Positions 1 to 8,781 of a DNA stretch of 64,000 nucleotides are shown in pieces (position 1 is the stretch's first letter; every line of letters begins with the position of its first letter). The DNA is taken from contig CANJKZ010000724.1 of the NCBI GenBank assembly GCA_947471745.1, positions 2,311,001 to 2,375,000 of the forward strand. Direction: 5' to 3'. The notes below the pieces were generated by a model. It did not search any database, had not been told where the DNA came from, and saw only the letters and a list, made by a program, of their open reading frames with translations. The stretch comes from Closterium sp. Naga37s-1 (lineage: Eukaryota; Streptophyta; Zygnematophyceae; Desmidiales; Closteriaceae). Made by a program: the position numbers and the translations under genes.

Positions 1-498
1 CTCCTTCCCTCTCCTTTTTTTCCACCTTCCTCTTTTCCCTCCCTCTCTCCCCCTTCCCGACCCACTCCCCTCTTCCCTCTTCCTCCGCGCCTCCCCTCTT
101 TCTTTCCTCCCCTCCTTCGCTCTCCTCTCCCCACCCTGCGCGAACAACATCTCAACTGAAGCTTACATCCCTTCTCCTCCTCCCCATTCTGCTTCCGCCC
201 CCCCTCCCTCCCCTTCCCTCACGCTTCACTTTTCCCCCACCCCTCCCCTCCGCGTCTCCGTGGTTCCAGAGTCGGTCGTATACACCATGGATAAAGCAAT
301 CGCCAGGTAATAATAATACAGAAAAGCGCAGGTGGGCGGACAGGTAGGCGTTTTTCTCCATTGTAGTTGTCATTTGCCCCCTGCCTTGCCACCCACCTGC
401 CTTGCCACCCACCTGCCTTGCCACCCACCTGCCTTGCCACCCACCTGGCAGCAGGCATTGCAGCGCAGACAAGCAACGCAACACCACGCATAGTCTAT

Positions 499-1038
499 CT
501 ATCCATCCATCCATCCATCCATCCATCCATCCATCCATCCATCCATCCATCCATCCATCCATCCATCCATCCATCCATCCATCCATCCATCCATCCATCC
601 ATCCATCCATCCATCCATCCATCCATCCATCCATCCATTTATCCATCCATCCTTCCATCCATCCATCCATCCATCCATCCATCCATCCATCCATCCATCC
701 ATCCATCCATCCATCCATCCATCCATCCATCCATCCATCCATCCATCCATCCATCCATCCATCCATCCATCCATCCATCCATCCATCCATCCATCCTTCC
801 ATTTATCCATTTATCCATCCATCCATCCATCCTTTAGCCAGCCATCCATCCATCCTTTAGCCATCCATCCATCCATCCATCCATCCATCCATCCATCCAT
901 CCATCCATCCATCCATCCATCCATCCATCCATCCATCCATCCATCCATCCATCCATCCATCCATCCATCCATCCATCCATCCATCCATCCATCCATCCAT
1001 CCATCCATCCATCCATCCATCCATCCATCCATCCATCC
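499..1038. repeat. (CCAT)n tetranucleotide microsatellite
   Basis: Over 500 bp of ATCC/CCAT repeats with a few interruptions (TTTATCC and CTTCC near 640-655 and 795-860). It is open in several frames on both strands only because the unit has no stop codon, so the Ile-His-Pro-Ser and Met-Asp-Gly-Trp readings are not genes. Confidence 0.97.
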
Positions 1039-1154
1039 CATGCATCTTCCTGGTTGCACACCGCGCGCGCATCATGCATTCACTCCACCCAACCTGTTCC
1101 CACCTCTCCCCACCATGCCATGCCCATCCCTACCCTACCCCTTCGTCCCACAGC

Positions 1155-1200
1155 CCCCACCCGACCTGCACAAGGTCGGGGTGATACTCCACGTACAGGC
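1155..1200 (+). repeat. Decayed copy of SEC14 exon 1346-1451
   Basis: Reads cccgacctgcacaaggtcgg followed by ggtgatactccacgtacagg, closely matching the exon's [13 protein letters not shown] region, but it lacks a recognisable acceptor and runs into a non-homologous sequence with a stop. It is the 5' part of the exon only. Confidence 0.75.
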
Positions 1201-1345
1201 CGTGCTGTGTGCGTAAAGGGCATCCCGTACATTCGCTTCACCTACCTACTTGCCACCCCTTCCCCTACCCTCTGCCCACATACCCTCCGCATCCCTACCC
1301 CCTGCCCCCATACATACTGCCCCTGTACTCTCTCCTCTCCACCAG

Positions 1346-3618
1346 CCTCCCCCCCGACCTGCACAAGTTCGGCGTGATATTCGACCTGCAGGGCGTGGCC
1401 TACAAGAACCTCGACTCCAGAGGAGGCATCGCCTCGCTCATCCTGCTGCAGGTCTGCACACCACTCTATCTCCCCCCCACTGCCTCGCCTCGCCTCGTCT
1501 CGTCTCCGCCCCCATCGCCGCGCCTGCCTTTCCCTGCAATCGCCTCACTCACCTGTCTTCCCTTCCCCCCATCTACTCATCTACTGCCTCACCGCCCCTC
1601 AAACCTGTCTGTCTGTATCCTCCTTGGTTGTGGTATCCCCTGAGTATTCTGCGTAATTCTCCTTAGATGCTAAGCCCATCCAACTCTGCTTGCATATCTG
1701 TCCACATCAGCACATCATCTTCCTCCGTTTTAATTCCCTCACTGCCTTTCCCCTCCATTACCCTTATTCCCTCCCTCCCTCCCCCCCCCTCTCCCCCTCC
1801 CCCCTCTCATTTCCCCACCGTTTCCCCTTTATTTCCCCCAATCTCCCCACTTCCCCTCCCCCTCGCTACCCCCCCCACCTTCCCCCCGATCCATGAGCAC
1901 ATCCCCCACCTCAATGCTCAACGCACCGCACTGCCCATTGCTCTTTTCGTGTTCTCTGCTCCCCTCCTCTGCTCCCCGCCCCCTCTGCTCCCCGCCCCCT
2001 CTGTTCCCCGCCCCCTCTGCTCCCCGCCCCCTCTGCCCCCCGCCCCCTCTGCTCCCCGCCCCCTCTGCTCCCCGCCCCCTCTGCTCCCCGCCCCCTCTGC
2101 TCCCCGCCCCCTCTGCTCCCCGCTTCCTCTGCTCCCCGCCCCCTCTGCTCCCCGCCCCCTCTGCCCCCCGCCCCCTCTGCTCCCCGCCCCCTCTGCTCCC
2201 CGCCCCCTCTGCTCCCCGCCCCCTCTGCTCCCCGCCCCCTCTGCTCCCCGCCCCCTCTGCTCCGCGCTCCCTCTGCTCCCCGCTTCCTCTGCTCCCCGCC
2301 CCCTCTGCTCCCCGCTTCCTCTGCTCCCCGCTTCCTCTGCTCCGCGCCCCCTCTGCTCCGCGCCCCCTCTGCTCCGCGCCCCCTCTGCTCCGCGCCCCCT
2401 CTGCTCCGCGCCCCCTCTGCTCCCCGCTTCCTCTGCTACCCCACCCCATTGCACCTATCACCACCCATGGATGCCATCCCATCCCACTCCACAGAACCAG
2501 TTCCCTGAGCGCCTGGCGAAGCTCTTCTTCATTCACGCGCCCTCCATCTTCTGGGGCGTGGCGTGTGGACTTATGACTCGACTCTAAAGTCTCTCTGGTG
2601 CACCTATCCTCCCCCCCCCCTCCTCCCTCCTCTCTTCCCCCATGCCTGCATCTTCACAGAACCATTTCCCCGAGCGCAAGGCAAAGCTATTCTTCATCCA
2701 CGTGCCATCCATCTTCTGGGGCGTGCGGGCCCTTCAGTCGACTCAAACGTCTCTCCGGTGCACCCATTCCCTCCCCCCCCCCTCCCCCTCTCCTTCCCCC
2801 ATGCATGCATCTTATCAGAACCAGTTCCCTGAGCGCCTGGCGAAGCTATTCTTCATCCACGTGCCGTCCATCTTCTGGGGCGTGTGGAAGATCGTCTGCC
2901 CCTTCATCGACCCCTACACCAAGAAGAAGGTGCCCCTCTGACCTCTGTTCTGCCCTCTGCCCTCTGCCCTTCCCTCACCCGTTCCCCGACCCCTCCCCAC
3001 TTTCTTTCTGCGGAGTTCCTTTGTGCAATGCCGCAATCCCATTCCCCTCCCTTCCCCCCCAACACCACACCCCCTCGTCGATTTCCTTCACGGATTCCCC
3101 CACCCCCCCCTGAACACCGCAGATCTCCTTTGTGGAGAGCCACAGTCTCGCAGCACCCTACTGAGCGCCATCCTCCCTCACGCTCCTCCTGTCAGCCAAG
3201 TCACAAGTCCCCACCCACCCCTTCCCCCAACCCTCCCTCCCTGCCCCTCCCTGCCCATCCCTGCCCCTCTCCATCCCTCCCCACCTCTCCCCACCCCCTT
3301 CCTCACAGATCACCTTTGTGGAGGACCGGCATCTCACGAGGACGCTACTGAGCGTCATCATCCCCCACATGCTTCTGTCAGCCAACTCACAACCCCCGTC
3401 CCCTTCCCACCCTTCCCCACCCATCCCCACCCGTCTCCACCCCTCCCCACCTCCCTTACCGACAGATCTCGTTTGTGGAGGACCGGCATCTCACGAGGAC
3501 TCTACTGAGCGTCATCCCCCCGCACGTGCTGCCATCTGAGTACGGCGGCGCTGCAGACTTTGTCCCGCTCACTGACGCGCCTGTGCCTGTCTCCAACTGG
3601 CCGCACCCCACCGACTGA
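1346..3618 (+). CDS. SEC14/CRAL-TRIO phospholipid-transfer-like protein (5' end outside window)
   Basis: Three exons are seen: 1346-1451, 2819-2929 and 3466-3618 (stop TGA 3616-3618). Phases join exactly: 1346 is the last base of a split codon, the other junctions are phase 0. The product reads [20 protein letters not shown], then [20 protein letters not shown] with [14 protein letters not shown], then ISFVEDRHL, ending SNWPHPTD. This order (D-x-xG strand, N-x-x-PERL helix, P-F-W plus DP-TKKKI gate) is the C-terminal half of the SEC14 lipid-binding fold of plant CRAL-TRIO proteins, which bind and transfer phosphatidylinositol and related lipids on membranes. The N-terminal CRAL-TRIO helices are not in the window. 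Each exon has truncated extra copies beside it, so the real exons were chosen as those with complete reading frames and both splice sites. RNA is not available, so use of the decoy splice sites cannot be excluded. Confidence 0.85.
1965..2440. repeat. 15-bp GC-rich minisatellite (CCCCTCTGCTCCCCG)
   Basis: About 30 tandem copies of a 15-bp unit with scattered variants (CTTCC, CGCGC, CCCC). It fills most of the intron between SEC14 exons 1346-1451 and 2819-2929. The long frames across it on both strands are artefacts of a stop-free 15-mer. Confidence 0.95.
2495..2751 (+). repeat. Two truncated copies of SEC14 exon 2819-2929 with acceptors
   Basis: Copies at 2495-2560 and 2660-2725 each follow a cag acceptor and encode NQ/[19 protein letters not shown] and a Gly-Val, then stop matching at the same base (after GGGGCGTG). 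Neither has the [14 protein letters not shown] part or a donor. Immediately after each truncated copy lies a variant of the 24-bp palindrome (2568-2591 and 2728-2751), then a shared intron segment ending in the next acceptor. The third, complete copy at 2819 is the working exon. Confidence 0.9.
3123..3385 (+). repeat. Two truncated copies of SEC14 last exon
   Basis: Copy 1 (3123 to about 3200) begins ISFVE after a cag acceptor but has a frame-breaking change. Copy 2 (3309 to about 3385) reads [20 protein letters not shown] and then diverges. The functional exon starts at 3466. Spacing is about 186 and 157 bp, and the outer copy is the more decayed. Confidence 0.88.
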
Positions 3619-3646
3619 CTCTGAGACGTCTCGAAAGTCTCTGGGG

Positions 3647-3724
3647 GTGCGGCAGACTTTGTCCCGCTCACTGACGTGCCTGTGCCTGTGCCTGTCTCCA
3701 ACTGGCCGCACCCCACTGACCGAC
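3647..3724 (+). repeat. Partial copy of SEC14 terminal exon beyond the stop
   Basis: After the stop at 3616-3618 and a palindrome variant (3617-3639) the [10 protein letters not shown]...SNWPHPTD coding segment is repeated with small changes (an extra Val-Pro pair). It would be 3' UTR of the gene. It is the downstream counterpart of the upstream decoys. Confidence 0.88.
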
Positions 3725-4583
3725 TCCCTCCCTCCCTCACCGCTCGCCCGCCCCCTAAACCCTGCTGCTGCTGCTGCTGCTGCTGCTGCCAATCCCTCCC
3801 ATCCCCATACTCATCTCATCCAACCCTTCAGGCTTCAGCATGCAGCCTCCCATCCCATCCCTGTACACCCTACTGTTTAAACTCGCCTGCATTTCCAAAG
3901 CGTTGCTTCGTATTCATACCCACACAAGAATGCGGTACTAATACGCGGGCACGCACTGACCCATCCTATCCTCCTCCCTTCACTTTCATCTGGTATTGTC
4001 CACACGCCCTCTCTCCACATTCCACATGCCACACCAGTGCGTAATGCAACTGCTACTTGCACCGCACCGCACAGTTTTTCATAACTCCCCCTTGTTACCC
4101 ATGCCCAAGGAGTGAGGTACGGTACGGACGGTACTCTTATGGGCCTGGGTCAAAACGGATGGGCTGTAATTTTACTTGAGAGGATTTGAGCTGGCGCAAT
4201 TGCCATCAATGCAAGGAAACCACTGGTTTCGTTTGTTTTTATGTGGTATTATTTTTGGGGTGTGCTGGATATGTTGACACTGTATGCCAGTTAGCATGCT
4301 GTGTGGGGAAATAAGTTGTGATTTTGATACATAGATTATTTGAATCTCAGTTAATTTCAGCTAATGCCTCTTGTAGAAAGACGGGTACGCAAATCCCCTA
4401 GATCGAATCTGCTTTTAACGATAACAGCACTACAGTACTCGTTTGTGGAAATGATCAAGCAGATAGATAAACTGGGCCTAAAATTTCTCGAGGTCCTAGT
4501 AATTGATGAATTGAATGAATTACGAGCAGGAGACTACTGACGAAGGGTAAGACTTCATCGCGGTCATTATTCGTCCACTCCCG
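3725..4583. other. Intergenic region between SEC14-like gene and RMI1
   Basis: About 860 bp with a short (CTG)n run near 3761-3788 followed by AT-richer sequence. No coding exon is supported. It must hold the SEC14 3' UTR/poly(A) signal and the RMI1 promoter, but no specific element can be named. Confidence 0.6.
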
Positions 4584-6208
4584 ATGGCCGACGAAGTGGC
4601 GGCTGCGGTGCCACGTGTCGTGTCGCAATTGAACGATCTGGGGGCGTTCCCGAGCGCGACGTGGGTGGAAGGCGCGCTTCGACACATAGTCGCGACAGAC
4701 CCGTCAATTAATCTACCCGCCGACACAGGAAGAGGAGTACGAGGATTAGCGCGCGACGGCGGCGGGGGGAGAGGCGAGGGGGAAGAGCAGGCGTGGCGGG
4801 AAGTGGTAACCCGATGCATGGCGTTACTGCTACTAACGGATCTAAGAGCCGTGTCGTCCAATAGCGGCTGCCTGCCCGGTAACGTGCACGCCATGCACGA
4901 CCAGACGCTGCGAGGAAGCTTCCTTCTCCAGGTGGGGGCGGAGCGGCGGGAAGCGGGGACGGATGAGTGCGAGTTGGGGGATTTAGATTATAGCCGCGCC
5001 CGCAGCTGGTTTTGAGATTAAGAACGAGCCTGATTTCGCTGACTGTCCGCTCGTGAAAGAGTGTCCCGCATCTGACTTCCCTGCAATGCGTGTCCGCTGT
5101 GTGATGGCGCCAGGTCCACGAGTTAGTAGACTCGACATAGCTCTGTGCATGTTCCCCCGTGCATGCCCCCCATGCATGTCCCCCCCTTGCTCCCCCAGGT
5201 TGACTAGGTGGTGGACATTTCCGCGCCCCTCACCTTTCCGCCCACGCGCAGCGCATCTGACTGCGCTCAGCTCACTGCCCCGCCCTGTGTGTCCCCCCTT
5301 GCTTCCCCAGGTTGACTAGGTGGTGGACATATCCGTGCCCCTCCCCTCATCTGTCCTTCCACTCCGCGCCTCTGACCGCGCTGACTTCCCCGCCCTGCGT
5401 GTCCCCCCTTGCGCCCCCAGGTGGACGAGGTGGCCGACATATCCGTGCCCCTCAGGTTTCCTCCCACTCAGCGCATCTGACTGCGCTCGCTGCCCCCCCG
5501 CCCTGCACGTTCCCCCCTTGCCCCCCAGGTGGACGAGGTGGTCGACATATCCGTGCCCCTCAGGTTCCGCTACCCCCCTTCCCCCTCCGCCGCTCCTGGC
5601 ACTGGCGCAGGGCGGGGTGGAGGCGGAAGGGGGGGAGGCAGGGGGCGGGGACGGGGCATGGGGGACGGCAACGGAAGTGGAGCAGCAGGGATGGGCGGAG
5701 GAACGGGGGAGGAGCAGCAGTGGGGAGGCGGAGGCGTAGGGGGAGGAGGGGGAGGCGGAGGTGGAGGTGGAGGGGGAGGGGGAGGGGGAGGGGGGGAGGG
5801 AGCGGGGCAGGGGCGGCGGTGCCTGAAGGTGCAGCTGACGGATGGCGTGCAGGCGGTGTGTGGCATGGAGTACCGCCACGTGCCCGCGCTCTCTCCCTCC
5901 ATGGCCCCCGGCTGCAAGGTGTGTGTGCGCTCTCTGCTCTCTGCTCTCCGCTCTCTGCTCTCTGCTCTCTGCTCTCCGCTCTCTGCTCTCTGCTCTCTGC
6001 TCTCCGCTCTTTGCTCTCTGCTCTCTGCTCTCCGCTCTCTGCTCTCTGCTCTCCGCTCTCTGCTCTCTGCTCTCTGCTCTCCGCTCTCCGCTCTCTGCTC
6101 TCCGCTCTCCGCTCTCCGCTCTCTGCTCTCCGCTCTCCGCTCCCTGCTCTCTGCTCTCCGCTCTCCGCTCTCTGCTCTCTGCTCTCCGCTCTCCGCTCTC
6201 TGCTCTCT

Positions 6209-6242
<34 letters not shown>

Positions 6243-6411
6243 TGCTCTCCGCTCTCTGCTCTCTGCTCTCCGCTCTCCGCTCTCCGCTCTCTGCTCTCTG
6301 CTCTCCGCTCTCTGCTCTCTGCTCTCCGCTCTCTGCTCTCTGCTCTCTGCTCTCCGCTCTCTGCTCTCCGCTCTCTGCTCTCTGCTCTCTGCTCTCTGCT
6401 CTCTGCTCTCT

Positions 6412-6452
<41 letters not shown>

Positions 6453-6829
6453 TGCTCTCTGCTCTCCGCTCTCTGCTCTCTGCTCTCTGCTCTCTGCTCT
6501 CCGCTCTCTGCTCTCCGCTCTCCGCTCTCTGCTCTCTGCTCTCTGCTCTCCGCTCTCTGCTCTCTGCTCTCTGCTCTCCGCTCTCTGCTCTCTGCTCTCT
6601 GCTCTCCGCTCTCTGCTCTCCGCTCTCTGCTCTCTGCTCTCCGCTCTCTGCTCTCTGCTCTCCGCTCTCTGCTCTCTGCTCTGCTCTCTGCTCTCTGCTC
6701 TCTGCTCTCCGCTCTCCGCTCTCTGCTCTCCGCTCTCTGCTCTCTGCTCTCCGCTCTCTGCTCTCTGCTCTCTGCTCTCCGCTCTCTGCTCTCTGCTCTC
6801 TGCTCTCTGCTCTCCGCTCCCTGCTCTCT

Positions 6830-6863
<34 letters not shown>

Positions 6864-6871
6864 TGCTCTCT

Positions 6872-6905
<34 letters not shown>

Positions 6906-7066
6906 TGCTCTCCGCTCTCTGCTCTCTGCTCTCCGCTCTCCGCTCTCCGCTCTCTGCTCTCTGCTCTCTGTCTCTGCTCTCTGCTCTCCGCTCTCTGCTC
7001 TCTGCTCTCTGCTCTCCGCTCTCTGCTCTCCGCTCTCTGCTCTCTGCTCTCTGCTCTCTGATCTCT

Positions 7067-7107
<41 letters not shown>

Positions 7108-8745
7108 TGCTCTCTGCTCTCCGCTCTCTGCTCTCCGCTCTCTGCTCTCTGCTCTCCGCTCTCTGCTCTCCGCTCTCTGCTCTCTGCTCTCCGCTCTCTG
7201 CTCTCTGCTCTCTGCTCTCCGCTCTCCGCTCTCTGCTCTCTGCTCTCCGCTCTCTGCTCTCTGCTCTCCGCTCTCTGCTCTCTGCTCTCTGCTCTCCGCT
7301 CTCTGCTCTCTGCTCTCTGCTCTCTGCTCTCCGCTCTCTGCTCTCTGCTCTCTGCTCTCTGCTCTCCGCTCTCTGCTCTCTGCTCTCTGCTCTCCGCTCT
7401 CTGCTCTCTGCTCTCTGCTCCGTGTTGTGCTTGCTGCGTTGGGCCTGTTTGAGGCTTAGCAGCAGTGTGTGTGTGCCGTGTGCGGTGCTGTGCGATGGAG
7501 TTGGATGTGCTGTGGGTGCGGAGAGGTTCGATGTCTGAGTGGGGAGATTCCAAAGCCTGCTTTTTCTAGGCTGGATGGGCGGTTTAGACATAGCAGTCAA
7601 TGCTTTGGGAGGCGGAGTCACAAATTGGAAAAAGTGGGAGGAAGGGGGCGGGAGGGAGGATGGAAGCAATTACGTGCTATGTTTCTCATTGTCTCTTCAT
7701 ACCAGCTCCTTTTCCTCTCACATTCTCACACTGTTTTTTGGTTCACTCTCCCTCTTCTCTCCCTCTTTTGTTCTGCTTTTCTCTCCTACTTCTCATGAAC
7801 CGCCTGGCCTTCCCTTGTTGTATAAAGGCAGGTGATTCTAAGAGACGTGCTTGTAAGGAGAGGCCTGCTGCTGTTGCTCCCTGAGCTCGTGCAAGTCCTG
7901 GGAGGACACGTGGCACATTTGGAGGCTGCCAGGTGCCGCATCGCGGACCACTTTTCTCGCCCCTCGCGGCCGCACTCACTCTCACGGTGAGTTTATGTGT
8001 CTATGTGTGTACGAGCACGTTTGTGTCCTGACTGACCCTTTCCCCTGCGTTGTTGCCTTGCTGTCCGTCTGCTCTGCGTGTACATGTAAGCAAGGATGGC
8101 CCCCCGTGCCTGTGTGTGTATATGGTAGGACTTTTGAGAATTCTCAAAAGTCGCTCCAATGTAGAAATCACTTTTGAGAATTCTCAAAAGTGACTTTTGA
8201 GAATTCTCAAAAGTGACTTTTGAGAATTCTCAAAAGTGATTTCAATATAGCCAATGTAGGCATGGATGCCCCCCGTGCCTGTGTATATGGTGTGGGAGTG
8301 CGGGCGTGCTTATGCATTGACTTCCTATGGGTCTTGTGGGTCCTATGGGTCTTATGGGTCTTATCTTATGCGAGGTTGGCATAGGCCGTTGATAGGAACG
8401 TCTGTCTGGTCGTTTTAGTGTGGAGAGCTTGGTGAAGAGTGGCAATAGAGCATGGTGGTAGCATGGTGGTAGCATGGTGGTAGCATGGTGGTAGCATGGT
8501 AGTCGCTTTTCAAAAGTTCCTATTCAACAGAAAAGACCGCCTCACAAACCTCCTTCCCTCCCACTCCTCTCGCTTCCTCCCTGCATGCATGCTCGGCAGG
8601 GGGCGTCTCTCCTCTCGTTCCACCTTAGAGAGCACCACTCTCATGCTCGCTCAAGAGGTTGCCTGGCCTCCTGACCCTGCTGCCTCTGCTGCGGCCCCTG
8701 ATGTTACCACTGATGCTGCTGCTGCCTCTGGTGGTGGTGCTTCTG

Positions 8746-8781
<36 letters not shown>

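Larger units (their letters stand above)
1..1345. other. Repeat-rich intron or 5' flank of the SEC14-like gene
   Basis: No exon could be supported here. The first 480 bases are pyrimidine-rich with a short tandem repeat of a CCTTGCCACCCA-type unit around 379-450. The rest is the CCAT microsatellite and a pyrimidine-rich tract leading to the acceptor at 1345. Because the first SEC14 exon seen at 1346 starts inside the lipid-binding domain, the gene's 5' exons must lie to the left of the window, so this stretch is probably intron. Confidence 0.6.

Noticed and set aside
1829-2587. Open frames of Cys-Ser-Pro-Pro-Pro-Leu or Gly-Ala-Glu-Gly-Ala repeats
   Set aside because: Fifteen-base minisatellite in a SEC14 intron; no non-repeat coding content apart from the exon copy at the end.
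5312-7669. Very long open frames on both strands (Leu-Ser-Ala-Leu-Arg and Arg-Ala-Glu-Ser-Arg repeats)
   Set aside because: They are the heptamer satellite of RMI1 intron 2 read in different frames; the unit contains no stop on either strand and the flanking exons show it is spliced out.
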